Positions 11,730-24,104 of a stretch of DNA of 64,000 bases are shown here, piece by piece (the stretch's first letter is position 1; the number at the start of each line of letters is the position of its first letter). The DNA is from Tubulanus polymorphus. Taxonomy: Eukaryota; Nemertea; Palaeonemertea; Tubulaniformes; Tubulanidae. The stretch is taken from positions 3,097,631 through 3,161,630 of the forward strand of contig NC_134033.1 of NCBI RefSeq assembly GCF_964204645.1, given 5' to 3'. Position numbers and translations under genes: made by a program. Below the pieces are notes generated by a model. That model made no database searches. It worked only from the letters and a program-made list of their open reading frames with translations, and was not told where the DNA came from.

Positions 11730-14700
11730 ATGCAGCGAATGAAAGCGTTGTTCGTAGTTTTACTGATCGCTTGCGGAGACTGTATATTTACGCGGGCTGA
11801 TCGCGCAAACTCTGTCGAGGAAGCCGCGTCAGTTACAGTCAGTTCATCTTGTAACAACACTCAATACTCCGTCGATTCTACGTCTGGTTACATCGTTTCA
11901 CCGAACTATCCGTCGTTAGTGCGCGGTGTTGAATGTCGTTGGTTCGTCAACAGCTCTTTACCGGGAAGTTTTCTCGTTCAAGTTTACTACGACATCGAGC
12001 CGTCGATATTCTGTAACGAAAACTACCTTCTCGTCGGCGAGTCCGACAACAAACTCTGCGCTACCGGAAGAAAACGACTTGATATCCGCAGTAACGGTTT
12101 GATTTCGTTGTTATTTAGGAGTAACGTCGATGGAGCGCGAGGTAGTCGGGTTTACATCATATATCGTTTTGAAGAACAGAGTCGCTTGAAAAACATACAT
12201 ACATGTCACAAACATACAGTAAAAGAATTACCAACTCAAACAGGTTATAAATTCATGATTTCTACCCGGCGATGTAAATTGTTGTTAGAATGGATCGGGA
12301 TGCCAGACGGGTTTGCAATGAATTTAACGTTTTTACAGATAGATTTCAGATTAAGACCAGGTGAGGATCCGATGAAACCTCGTCCTCAAATTTACGACGG
12401 ATGGAACAGCACCAGTGAACCTATAGCTCTTACACGAGAACAAACCGGACATCCGCCTTCATCGTTTTATACTAAAACTAATAAAGCACGTATTGAATTC
12501 ATTTCAAGTAGACAGTCGTTTAAGTCACAGTTACTCGTGCAAGTTTACAAAATATCAGATTGGAACATCTCTAACCCGTTAATTCAATTCTATAATAAAT
12601 CAGGATTGCTCACTACAATTGATGGAATACCACATATAGTAACTCAGTCTAAACACTTATACTGCTGGTCTATCACAGTCGATGTTCTGCAGTACGTCGT
12701 CTTCAACTGGACACGTGATCTCGTCTCGTCACCAGGTGTCGTTGGTGTATATAAACAGGAAGGGTTACGTATTGTGAGAACTGATATTTTACTCAGTTTT
12801 AACCATCTTGAATCCCTGAGGGTAAAATCAGACGGATTTCTCGTCATTCTGTGCGTTTTAACGACATCGGATTTTTTAAGATCGAATTTGAAAATAGAAT
12901 TTGAAGTGAAATCGATGACAATATCAGACGTCTACGTCAACAAGCCACAGATATCGGTAAGTTTATTACAGTGATTTGTAAATTAGGTTCGTGTAATAGA
13001 ATCATTGTAATAATCTATGATTTTGACCAGCGAAACTTTACCGAGAAAATTGGAATAACAATGTTATGTGTGACCCAAATTACAATATATTCGGACGCAC
13101 TTGTTGTTTACGCAGAGTAATTATGATGATTAGTGGAAGAATTTAGATTTAGTTTGGATTACAAGGAGAACTATTATCGATATTTTCAGGTTGTGATTGG
13201 TTTGAAATTGTCGTATTGTAAACGTTCAATGTTGTAATCAATTCTCTTATATTCCAGCATTCACTCACAAACTCAATATCAGATAATCGATTGTTCCCGA
13301 GAACAAAGAATACATTGTATCGTGTAACGACATTACAACTAAACTGGAAAGTGAACATCTATGAAGAACAGTTGAAACTAACAGTGCTATCAGAAAACTG
13401 TGATCGAGCTGGTTTTTATATATTTGATGGTAGTAATTTCACAGCTAGACGCTATGGTCCGTATTGTCCTGATTCATTCTCCGGTCGATCTGTCGTCAGC
13501 CTGATTACATCAGGTGGACCGGTTACTGTAGTAGCATACGCTTATTACTATAACAATCAGTTAACAGTTGGTAGCTCATCTCTTAAATTTGCTCCTACTG
13601 ATTGTGACGGTTATGTTCTACAGGAAGAAGAACGTCACATCAATATGACGTCACATTGTCTCGTGATTACACCTGAAAATCGACGCCTTCGCTTGAAAAA
13701 TATCCATATATTATCAGAACACGAATATCAAATTGATATATGTTTTCTCAAGATGTCATTATTATGTGAACAGTTTCTGAGTTTAAGTAATCGGTTTCTT
13801 AATAACAGTCTCGTATTAAACACTGTAGATTTCACAGGTAATGAGTTTGTATTCTGGCAAGAACCACTAATAGTTAAACTACGTCGTGAATGTCTAGGAG
13901 TGAAAAAAGCGGTTAGTTTTGGATATCTTGGATCCCGTCTTCCAGTTACTACTAAAGATACATGTGGACTCGTGCAGTCACCGAACTACCCGGGTTTGGC
14001 AGTACGTACATCAGAATCTATTTCATATAAATTTGAAAACCCGATACAACAAAATATATTTCAATATTACAGATTTATTGTCAAATTCATTGGATCAATT
14101 TCATGTGAAACAAACAGCGTAGGTGAGAATGATCCAATCATTTTGAAACAATCAATAATTTACGAACGCTTTCACACTCGACATGAAACTAAAATATGTG
14201 AAAATAATGCGGTTCGTGGACTTATATTTTATAGTTTAATAGATAATACTTTGCGTTTTGAAGTAAACAATTTCATTCCGATATTTCAAATACAATACAC
14301 GTTACACGAGTCGTTACCGATTAAACATTTCGATGATTTCTACTGTAAACAAGGATTTCTGGATTCCGGAATTTCTTGCATCAAATTCATCAGAGATGAA
14401 CGTCTGAATTGGGAGAACGCTGAAATATACTGTAGACAGAAGTACGCGGGACATCTACTCAGTATCAACTCAGAACAGGAAATGATTTCCATCAAAAGAT
14501 TATTCGCTACAGAACTTCTCCGATTGGTGTACACATTAAAAGCGCTCATAATGATGATTGGATTGAAATGGCAGGTAAGACTAATGTATACAATTATGAA
14601 TTAGAATATAAAGGTTTTTTAAAAATTACGATATGTTTAATTTTCTTCACGAAACAGGATGATGGTTATTACACGTGGACTGACGGTAAACCATTGAGCT

Positions 14701-17700
14701 ACACAGAGTGGTACAAACCTGTTATTAATGAAACGATACCAGAAGTTATTCGAGGATTGATATCTCCGCTAAGAAAACAACCGATAAATGACGTCAATAT
14801 GCCGTGTACGGCGATGATACTGAATAATCCACGAGGATCGGCGAACTGGGTTCGATTCCCGTGTCAAATCGAGGAGACGCACACGACATTCATTTGTGAA
14901 TCCGAGAGAATCGACACCAAAAATGAACACAATTCAACGATAAACGATGCGAACAATTCAACAAATACAGACTTAAATAAAACCATAGATCAAACGATTC
15001 CCGATATTACTTTAATTAATTCAACCTGTCCAAGAGGTTGGGTAACTAATTCTGGACAATGTTTTCAAATACTAACCGACTGGAAAAACAATCGAGGTTT
15101 GAATATTCGGAGTGCTAGAGAAATGTGTCACAGTTTCCGCGCCGAAATAGTAAAAATCACCTCAAATACAGAAAGTGACGTGAAAAACTTGGTCAGCGAA
15201 TTTCAATATCGACATCAATATGGCGCTATACTGACAATGGACCACGACGGGTTTAAAGTTATCAAACCACTGGTGACCAGAGATGAAATTACTTATATTC
15301 AATCAGTGAAATGGTCAGTGACTGCCTTCAATGATACAAAAGATAAAGTGCATTCCGTGTTGTGTACCTATAATGTAACTGCTGAAGAGTTAGCTTCTAT
15401 AAGCGGTTGTAAATCGTGGCAGTTTGAATGTAACGATCAAAGATGTATCAGCGACCATCGCTTATGTGATACCAGACACGACTGTCAACACGGTGAAGAT
15501 GAAGTCGATTGTAGGGATATCAATTTACACAGTCAGTTCCGCTGTAACGATCGACAGGTTATATCGATTAGCGGTTTCTGTGACTTTATGAGAGATTGCG
15601 TCGATGGCTCGGATGAGAACTCGTGCTATCATCCACCGTGTTTATCTACGCAATATCGCTGTTCCAATCACCAATGTATCGATAGTTATAAACGATGTGA
15701 CGGACTAGCCAACTGTAAAGACGGTTCCGATGAGATCGGATGTACTTCCGAACTTTGTCAGGGGTTCTCGTGCGCGGACGGTGAATGTATTAGTTCTCAG
15801 TTGTATCGGGATGGTGTCGTGGATTGTAGCGGAAGTCTCGAAGAAGACGAATTGGTCACTAATATGACAGTGAATCCCGAGGTTTACTGTAATAATGACA
15901 CTCACTGTACGACTCGTTTCACAGATCTGTGTAAGGAATCGGATGAACAAAGATGTTCGTTCAATTCTCCTCGCTGTTATTCCCGACACGAAAGGTGTAT
16001 TTTAGAAAGGATGCCGATTGGTTTCCCGGTATGTAGAAATCTTGAACATATAATCGCGTGTAATGACTTCGAATGCGCGGCTGGTACTGTAAAATGTCCG
16101 GCATCTTACTGTATACCGATCAGACACGTTTGTGACGGTCGATCCGATTGTCCTAATTCAGAAGATGAACGAAACTGCGAGACTTGGTCGTGTCCGGGAA
16201 TGTTTAAATGTGGCCAGGAAAACCGATGTATTCCGCAATCTGAAGTTTGCGACGGAGTCGTAAATTGTAAACATAACTCGGATGACGAGTCATTCTGTAA
16301 GGTCACGTGTCCTGAGCGTTGTAATTGCCGGGGCCATTTCATCGATTGTGAAAATGCTCTTTTATCAGATATTACTGGTCGTTTTATAGAATCAACTCGG
16401 GTTTTGATTTTGTCGAATAACCGAGTCGTATTTAACGAGTCGACGTTCAACTCTTTCATTTATCTTCGTTTTCTCGATATTTCGGGCAATAATTTGTCTT
16501 ACATCGTTCCAAACGCGTTTTCTAATCTAAACAATCTATACACATTAGACCTTACACACAACCGCATAACATCATTATCTGCTAATACATTCGCAGGTTT
16601 GATCGGTTTAAAACAACTATTTCTTATCGGAAATCCGCTGCAACATTTAGAAGACGGTAGTTTCCGAGGTCTGACGTCACTTACTGTTCTCGATCTTCAC
16701 GCACTTTCTATATCGGTTCTCGGTGAAAATGTATTTAAAGGTTTATCCGCATTACAGTCGTTAAATATCAGCGGTAACAAAATACATTATATTTCGACAT
16801 TTGCTTTTTCTGGATTGGTTGGACTTGAAATTTTAGACCTTGTCAACAATTTTGAAGTAATATCCGTACAAAGAAACGTCCTTGGCGATCTTACATCATT
16901 GAAATACCTCGCTTCGGATGCTTACAAATTTTGCTGCATGGCACCGAATGTTGACCGATGTCTTCCCGAAGCTGATCAATTTTCCACCTGCTCTGACCTG
17001 ATGGGTAACGCTGTACTGAGGGCCATCATCTGGATGATCGCATCTTTCAGTTTTCTCGCTAACAGTATCGTTATCTTATTTCGCGTTCAAGCTTTACGGA
17101 TGGAATCCTCCGGAACACGTAACACATCTTCAGATATCCTCATCATAAATATTGCCGGTTGTGATTTTCTGATGTCGGTCTATTTGTTTCTGATCGCGGG
17201 AGCTGACCACGTGTTCAAAGGCGTTTATTATCTGAATTCTGAAACCTGGACGGATAGCTCATTATGTCGTCTCGCCGGGATTATTGTCACCGTTTCGTGC
17301 GAAGGTTCCTTGACCTTTCTCTTGATTCTAACGCGTCAGAGATATTCAAATATCGTCAACCCGTTTTCTAGAAGTCCGATTATAACTCCTAAATACGTTA
17401 TCGGGATTTGCTGCATTTGTTGGCTCGTTATGAGCACAGTTTCTATTCTACCGCTGTCATCGTCGTCTTACTTCGGAGACAATTTTTACGGTACAACCGG
17501 AGTCTGTTTGCCTATGAATTTACTGACGATCGACGTCAATGGCTGGCACTATTCATTCGCTATTTTTGCCTTGTTTAATGCGGCCATATTGGCTACGATA
17601 ATGACGACGTACGCTCAGATGTATAGACTCGTATCCGGAAGTAGGTCGGGCTCGGGTAGAGCCGATCCTACCGAACTGGTTTTAGCGCGAAGGAGTTTAG

Positions 17701-17927
17701 TAATCAATCTTTGTAATCTATTTTGCTGGCTACCGATAATAATCGTTCAGTTTTGCGCCGTATTTTCGGTCGAGATACCGAACCAGGTGGCCGCTTGGCT
17801 GGCCGTTCTATTTTTACCGATCAACTCGTCTCTGAATCCGCTTCTTTATACAATACTTACAATCGATATGAAATCTATTCATGAACGCAATAAACGACGA
17901 CTAGGATTGACGGCATCCAGTAAATAA
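11730..17927 (+). CDS. CUB / C-type lectin / LDLa / LRR / 7TM receptor, copy A
   Basis: Three exons, 11730-12956, 13258-14574 and 14658-17927, all joined in phase 0 at GT-AG introns, give 1,937 residues. Order: signal peptide (1-23); CUB (about 41-147) with CUB-like segments up to 770, including CGLVQSPNYPG near 645; C-type lectin-like domain (about 770-930, split by intron 2, core TWTDGKPLSYTEW); Asn/Thr-rich linker; second, degenerate lectin-like domain (972-1083); six LDLa-like repeats (1097-1397; for example CDGLANCKDGSDEIGC); LRR N-cap and about seven leucine-rich repeats (1399-1610); 7TM (1636-1910) with NIAGCDFLMSVYL in TM2, CWLP in TM6 and NSSLNPLLY in TM7. LDLa+LRR+7TM is the GRL101 / relaxin-receptor (LGR type C) plan, so it is probably a cell-surface G-protein-coupled receptor with added CUB and lectin modules. 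The TM3 motif reads RQRY instead of E/D-R-Y. AATAAA overlaps the stop. The ATG chosen starts the signal peptide. Ligand unknown. Confidence 0.9.
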
Positions 17928-18544
17928 ACTACAGTTTGACATGAGTCCCTTTATAATGTTTGCCTATCTATAAATCGGTTTTGAACTTTGAAATCCTAAA
18001 ACTTGGGTTCGACATCGTTTGGACTCACGTGACCGCATTAGATGAACGAATACAATGATTCACAATAAATAATTTTCCAGTTTCTAGGCGCCATTTTGTG
18101 GCGGTCCCTCGAGATCCCCATTGTTGCGATAATTTGCGCTCATTTTTGAAACATAAATTTTGATTGACTATCCTACAGCTCTGCAGTGTATTGAAATTAA
18201 ATCATGGTGATTAGACATTTTGACTCCACAAAATGTCTACTCGCTATGATTCATGTGACGTGTGGAGCTCCTTAGTTTATTCCGGAAGAGTTTGAATCTT
18301 CCGGTCGATTTGGGTTGGTTTAATCGGCACGGTAGCAATCAGAGCAATTGCGAAAGGGCGACATAAAAAAAATATACAAATACTTAAAATTCTACCGGAC
18401 GATTCAAAGCGTGTTAGACCAGCGAGTGATCTCAAGGACGTTCAATTTCATGTAGAAATGCTGAATACGTCAGTATCCGCTACAGTAACTTTAGATTGTG
18501 GTCAAAGTGCTCAACTTGTGCAACACCTAACTATTTGTAAGCTG
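17928..18544. other. 3' flank of receptor A; no gene seen
   Basis: Non-duplicated DNA starting where copy A stops matching copy B. It includes a possible polyadenylation signal AATAAA at 18064 and an 11-bp hairpin (AGACATTTTG, then its complement) around 18213-18245. Confidence 0.5.
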
Positions 18545-18720
18545 GATTTGACCAATGTTTAGTAGGATTGATCCTCGAACTGATTCACTTCGAATCGAAC
18601 GGTTTACAATTCAATTCAATTTCGTGATTTCAAAGACCGAGGACAATAATAACAGGACACGATATAAACAGATTACGTCATGGTTCAATGGACACGACGA
18701 CCACCATTGGCTAGATATAA
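18545..18720 (+). repeat. Long inverted repeat in the spacer, left arm
   Basis: Matches the reverse complement of 22690-22835 over about 150 bp with moderate divergence. The best-conserved core is GATTTCAAAGACCGAGGACA followed by ATAA. The two arms bracket about 4 kb of spacer containing the FN3-like exons. Confidence 0.6.
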
Positions 18721-20084
18721 TACCAGGCTGACCCTGTACATCTTAACTTCAATATCTTAGCGAATATATTTCACTAATGTACGAAGTAGATCGCGTTGAA
18801 ATGATATATTTATGCAACGCCTCAAATCCTTTTGAAAATAGCATGAATTAGATGAAACACTAGTTTGCAATACTTTCATTAAATCGAATTTTCATTGTCT
18901 ATAACCCGAATTATCATCCATGTTAATTGGAAGAAAAATCTTTAAGAGCGTTTTCAGTAGATTTTATGAAGTTTATGTAAATTAGGAACTTCGACGTTTA
19001 ATAACATCTAGCGAAATTTATCATAATTTCAATTGTAATGAATGAATATCTAAATCACTTACCAGCTCAAAAACTCGGAAAAGTATCTCCCATTACGAAC
19101 CCGCTTGCTTCCATTCGTCTTTATCAATATAGTACATTTGCATTGATTTAGACCGTACGGTGCTGCCACCGAGGAATAGTGTCGTTTATGTGAACCAAAT
19201 GGCGGCTTTTTTAATCGCAGGGTTTACAGTTAACAGTAATGGGTCTAGAGGGACTATTATGGAGACTTTGATGAAATAATTAATGAAAATATTAGCTTCT
19301 AAGTAGATCTATGAAATTATATCAACAAGCCTTTAGGAAACACATTAGTAGGTTTCAGTTGTCAGCATTTAAACAAAATCAACAAGTAATATACAGAAGC
19401 GGGAGTTCATGGCCAGCAGTGCAGTTACCAGACAACCTGCCTGGATATGTACGTCGTACATAAACATAAATAGAAATTATATAAATAAACAAGTCTGGAA
19501 GTGACGTATGTGTCAACGTAGGAAGAGCTAATATGGTCCGGTTATGCGCTCCGTTGAGTGCGGAAATATATTTATAGAAAATTATGACGTGTGCAGATAC
19601 GTCAGCGCCCATACATGGATGGAAGAAATGTTGTGACGTATAAATACGCCACAAGCAATGAATTCCAAGCCATGTGTGGAAGAGGACCTGCACACGTTAA
19701 AGTTATATAAATAGGGAGGAATGTTGTGACGTATAAATACATCACAAGCAATGAATTCCAAGCCATGTATAGAAGAGCTCCTGCACCGGTTATACAAGAG
19801 AAAGTTAGATAAATAAGGGGGTTTTTAGTAAGCACGGGAGTTGAGCTCCGGGGAAGAATCTGTAAACAACGAGTTAAGAGATAATAAACGAATATATAAT
19901 TTAAGAAGTAGTTAAGTTATATACGGGAGCCAAAGTCAAGAACTGGGAAGAAAGACCTGGCCTAAAGACAGATCCTGCACGACATCGCTGGTAGAGAAAC
20001 GCAACCATAACAGTGGTAGAGATCACAACAGAAGCGGACAACTTCAAAATTCAACACCACAACAAGACTACCCTGGTTTTATAG
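18721..20084. other. Spacer, no gene seen; contains a local duplication
   Basis: A unit of about 115 bp with GTGACGTATAAATACRYCACA, AGCAATGAATTCCAAGCCAT and GAAGAG is repeated at about 19620-19690 and 19725-19790. Minus-strand frames over it are repeat by-products. The stretch 19800-20040 has AATAAA-type strings and may be a decayed retroelement end, but no boundaries could be fixed. Confidence 0.35.
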
Positions 20085-20965
20085 ATCGATGATGTTTATT
20101 TCGTTTTTGTTGAAGGTGGTTTCGATATCGCGATGCAGCTTCCGTCGGGCTGGATCCCGAATTCGTGGAAAATGGTGCCGTGTCCTGTTCGCGGTAACAT
20201 ACAGTACCGATTCACCGAGAAAAACAAATTCTGGACGCAATTAACATTTCACAATTACAGGTATGGAAATAGTTCTTCCGAGGGATGCACGTAGAAGCAT
20301 TTTTGTTTTTAGTTTCTTTGATGATGGAGTTTTAGGAGTAACCCCGAAGCAGTAAGAAAATAGACTTTTCTTCATATAACTGTGCGTTTTATTTTTTACG
20401 TAGAAGCATATTCAAAGAAAGAAGATTTTTACAACAAAAGTTTTGGGGCGTTCCGGGATCAGTTGCGCATCGTACCTTCAGTACAAGTGTTCCTAAATCT
20501 TGAGACTAGCCTTAAGTTATTGTATTGGTTATAGAACTAAGATGACCCTTATGATAGCGAATTTTAATGGTAATCGGGATATTGTGGTAGTGGATGTGTA
20601 AACTACGTCATTGATATTGGGGCTGGACTGGTTGGCGTTCAATATTGTCGAGGATATATTCAAATTAGAACTTTCTTGATCCTTGATATTATATCATTCA
20701 TAGTATATCATTCGTTGTCGAAGATATCGAGCAATATGTGGGTTATTCTTCAAGACGTCAATAAACTTTCATGTCAGTTTTATCTTTAGAAATGCCATTT
20801 ACGAAGTGAATTACCGATGGCCGGGAGAAGAGACGTGGCGAACGACCGAACGCGCTAAATACGGCGCGTTCTTCATCATGAAGGACGTACCCGCAGACGG
20901 CGTCATCGAGGTCAAGGTCAAGTCCATCTTCAACTACGACGTCATCGGCCGTACTACCGGCTGGA
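20085..20965 (+). CDS. Two exons of an unrecognised gene, possibly fibronectin-III-like
   Basis: Two putative exons, each 176 nt: 20085-20260 (acceptor GGTTTTATAG, donor GTATGG) and 20790-20965 (acceptor TATCTTTAG, donor GTGAGTGT). They join in matching phase through an AG|A arginine codon and read through without a stop. The first encodes a segment ending NIQYRFTEKNKFW; the second begins NAIYEVNYRWPGEETW and ends with DVIGRTTGW. The Y-x-V-x-Y, W and final G-W pattern recalls a fibronectin type III fold, but no family is recognised. No start or terminal exon was found, so the gene is partial, or a relic with only these exons left. The codons are GC-rich compared with the flanking DNA, which favours true coding. 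Confidence 0.45.
20500..20660 (-). repeat. Dispersed repeat related to the 47-bp array at 60.1 kb
   Basis: On the minus strand it reads TTAGTTCTATAACCAATACA then ACTTAAGGCTAGTCT, close to the unit of the array at 60120-60685. The neighbouring GGACTGGTTGGCGTTCA also has a counterpart near 60055. It lies in the intron between the two FN3-like exons. Confidence 0.5.
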
Positions 20966-21069
20966 GTGAGTGTTGGCGGATCTTACAGGGATCCGTCAGA
21001 AATCTACCGCCCTATTTAACACAATTTCGATGGAAATACCATTCTTAATTACTACGCTGGCAAATACGA

Positions 21070-21434
21070 CCGACCTACGCCCAGCTATCTAAAGCCGGGC
21101 GTAGGTCGGCCTTGCGACGGCTTGCGACTCACTGCGACGACGCGACTTACTGCGACCGCCAGCGACGATCGCGTCGCAACGACCAACCGACCTAAGCTAC
21201 CTTGCGACTGCCAGCGACGGTTTGCGACTGCCATCAACGCCAGTCGCAATGAGTCGCACATGTTCTACTTTCTGCGACGCGACGCGACCATCGCAACCGA
21301 TCAACGTGCTCTTGCGACTGGAGAGCAACTAGTCGCACACAGTCGCTGACAATCGCGTCGCAACCGACTTGTGCAGCCACTTGTGACGCAACGCGACGAT
21401 CTCGTCGCATCGCAAGGTCGACCTACACCCATCG
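21070..21434. repeat. GCGAC-rich element with a terminal hairpin
   Basis: Starts with a 13-bp perfect hairpin, CCGACCTACGCCC (21070-21082) and its complement (21097-21109). About 300 bp packed with TGCGAC and GTCGCA words in both orientations follows. It closes with GTCGACCTACACCC near 21417-21430, similar to the start. The region is much more GC-rich than its surroundings. A 75-codon frame through it is a repeat by-product. Confidence 0.65.
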
Positions 21435-22160
21435 TTCAAAGATGCGCCTTGCTCTGTTCAGTTCACGTACCGGTATGTTAATTTTCAATTGATTTTTTTT
21501 TTGTAGATTTGGATTACCAAGATTTCGGTGTTCAGCAGCCAGCAGTTTGCATTCAAACGACTCCCGATACTGACTGATATCAATAAATACAAATTTACGA
21601 AAGACAAGACGTGTATTTCTCATTAGTTCGTCATCGGAGAGGAGAGAGAACTTTCCGGGGCCAGTTACTGAGGGGGATGTCCACCAAAAACCAGACATTG
21701 TGCTCGGATGCTGGATTGATGCTAATTTGAACCCCTATGAAAATTCCTCGGGACGCCTGACCATCCATTGGTTAACTGTAATCAACTTTTGAGCAAAAGG
21801 CACCCCGGTGTTTTTGGCCTATTACACCAACCAGAACAGAACTTTCATCGAGAACCGCCACAGGGCATGTACCGCTGGGAACGCGAGCATACTGAGTTCG
21901 AACATTGACAATCCATGTATCGAAATACTGATCTTAACTCTGGGAGTTGAACTTAACTAAGAACGTTCGTAAATACTGTGGTTATCTTTTGTTTTTGTTT
22001 ACGTATATGGCGACTCTCTAGCGCGACATTACGTGCGCGACATCTCTTTATTTCTAACAGATTCCTGATGTTGGCTGTCAGTAAAAACCGAAATGTTGTG
22101 GGTTCATTTTCGCGATAATACGGTAGTTTTTCGTTTTATCCCGCGATAACAATTCGTGGG
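21435..22160. other. Spacer, no gene seen
   Basis: No credible exon; a minus-strand frame at 21423-21698 has no recognisable domain. Confidence 0.4.
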
Positions 22161-22164
22161 CTGG

Positions 22165-22370
22165 CGGGATGAGCTAGGTCTGAGAATGAGCTAGGTCTGG
22201 GAATGAGCTAGGTCTGGGAATGAGCTAGGCCTGGCGGGAAAGAGCTAGGTCTGGCGGGAATGAGCTAGGTCTGGGAATGAGCTAGGTCTGATAATGAGCT
22301 AGGTGTGGTGGGAATGAGCTAGGTCTAGGAATAAGCTAGGTCTGAGAATGAGCTAGGCCTGGGAATGATT
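22165..22370 (+). repeat. 18-bp tandem repeat
   Basis: About eleven units of GGGAATGAGCTAGGTCTG with small length variants (a GGC insertion, or GTGTGGTGG). Confidence 0.88.
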
Positions 22371-22689
22371 TTTGATCGAGGCATTAGTTTACAGTCTATC
22401 GCTAATAGTTCTAAGAATTCTCTTCGAATTCAGCGACAATTCGAGTCATAAACAATGGAAATTGATTATTTGAATGTAGTGCGAACTGTTCTAAGATATT
22501 TCTTGTGCATTCTAATGAGGACTGGTCCACTTCTTATATTTGACCGATGTATCCTCCAGCTAATGAATTATTGATACCCACTGGTCCACTTCTTATTCAT
22601 TGTATTTGAAATGAACATGTTTCAGTTTGTAAGAATAGTACAGAGGTTGTGGTACGTATTATCATAGAACCACGCGTTTGTAGTTCAGT

Positions 22690-22835
22690 GGTATTTTGTA
22701 GTCAGTGGTGCTCGTGTCCCATTATGACAAACTCAGCTCATATTGTGTCATGTTATTGTCCTCGGTCTTTGAAATCATGTAATACGTGTTCGATTTGAAT
22801 TGAACCAGTTTTGAGGATTAATTCTTGACGCACGT
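22690..22835 (-). repeat. Long inverted repeat in the spacer, right arm
   Basis: Inverted partner of 18545-18720; core TGTCCTCGGTCTTTGAAATC. Confidence 0.6.
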
Positions 22836-24104
22836 TGAATTCACTATACACGCACATATATGTCCAGTCCTTACGTGAGGTTAGGTGAGTTGAATCTTAA
22901 ACGGGATTTTGTAAATCTATAAGCTATAAGGGCTCGGGCTTCTTTACTTGAATATTGATTCATCAGTCAGAATTGAAACTGTAAAATATGAAATTGTTTT
23001 CTTTTTCAGATCAGCCATTCCTCATTGAGGACCTCATTGCTTCCAATACCGCGGGGCTGACTAAAACAACGCTGTTTTCAAAATAATCTATGATTCTCCA
23101 GAATTGAATTGGTGGTGAGTAGATTTGTAGGTTTTTTAATACTGGATATAACGGATTGTATGGAGTCAAATTAAAAAACATAACGGTGATCATTACGTTT
23201 TTTTCAGAGGAGCTCTACTTCCTCTGTCAATGCGTGCTGGACTTAATCAACTAATACACAGTGGACTTCAGGCCTTCCTCGCTTACTCGGGACCTGTTTG
23301 CTGTCAATACCTGCTGCGGACTAAATCAACAAATGCATAATTGGAATTCAGACATTCCTCGATTACTCCAGACCCGATTGCTGTCTGCGTGCTGGACTTT
23401 ACCAACCTGGACCAACAGACCAGTAGAATGTTGTAGCCTGCTTGGATGTCATATCTTCTAAGAAACAAACAGATAACTGATCGAAGTAATCCATGAATTG
23501 GTGAGTAGAATTTCTAATAGTTTTTCGTATAGGAAACTTAGGTTAGGTCGAGTTTAAGCCTATCTATCAAACAGATTGGTCCTCGTTACAGCAATTTCAG
23601 ATACATTAGACTCCTAAAATTCCTCTTAACTCGAATTAATTTCTGACCAGTGATTAATGTTTGAGGTGTTAGAAAAACCTGATTGATATTCTTGATATTC
23701 TTTTGTTGTAATGGTTCTAAATTATGTGTATTAAAGTTTGAAATGATAATTCCACTTGCCGGTTTTGACAAATTTGAGTTAAGAGGAGTCCTATGTGAAA
23801 CAATTTATCAGATAAAGCAATCTTGAAATTTATTCCATAAAACTGGATAATGAAATATTACTTGTAAAACCGACTTGTAACCGGTTCAATCGTCCGAGAC
23901 ATTTATACAGCACCTGAGAGTAGTCGAGCTATAGGCTTGGGAAGGTGGTCGCATTTATCAAACATATATCGCAATTTTGTTCTAAATCATTGATTCAAAT
24001 TAGTTTTGATCGTCTGCTTGCCTGGAGTTAAGAATGGAATCTCTGATCAGTCAAGGACGATTAATCCGGTTATAACGAGTAGATTTAATAGTCATATGAA
24101 TTTC
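22836..24104. other. Spacer right part; degenerate 80-bp repeats, no gene
   Basis: Around 23210-23440 a unit of roughly 80-90 bp with GTGCTGGACTTAATCAAC and TTCCTCGMTTACTC blocks is repeated about three times with heavy divergence. The pyrimidine-rich acceptor-like strings at 23000 and 23195 could not be tied to an open frame. Confidence 0.4.

Larger units (their letters stand above)
1..17890 (+). repeat. Segmental duplication, copy A (left end cut by window)
   Basis: This block matches the block starting at 24187 almost base for base over its whole length, in the same order and orientation, including noncoding DNA, repeats and the receptor gene. Position 1 pairs with 24187. The offset grows to about 24.64 kb by the receptor gene, mostly because the GA-rich minisatellite is longer in copy B. 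Identity is very high in parts of the noncoding DNA (7.6-8.1 kb shows only a couple of differences by eye) and lower in the receptor exons. Similarity stops in the last codons of the receptor, near 17890. Confidence 0.93.

Noticed and set aside
14480-14580. Apparent frameshift in the lectin exon, because another frame reads VHIKSAHNDDWIEM
   Set aside because: The main frame ends at TGGCAG in phase 0 and joins exon 3 in phase 0, giving MIGLKWQ followed by DDGYYTWTDG, a proper C-type lectin core. Both copies agree.
19379-19835. Minus-strand frames of 70-104 codons in the spacer
   Set aside because: They overlap a local tandem duplication and repeat its translation; no start context, splice logic or known domain.
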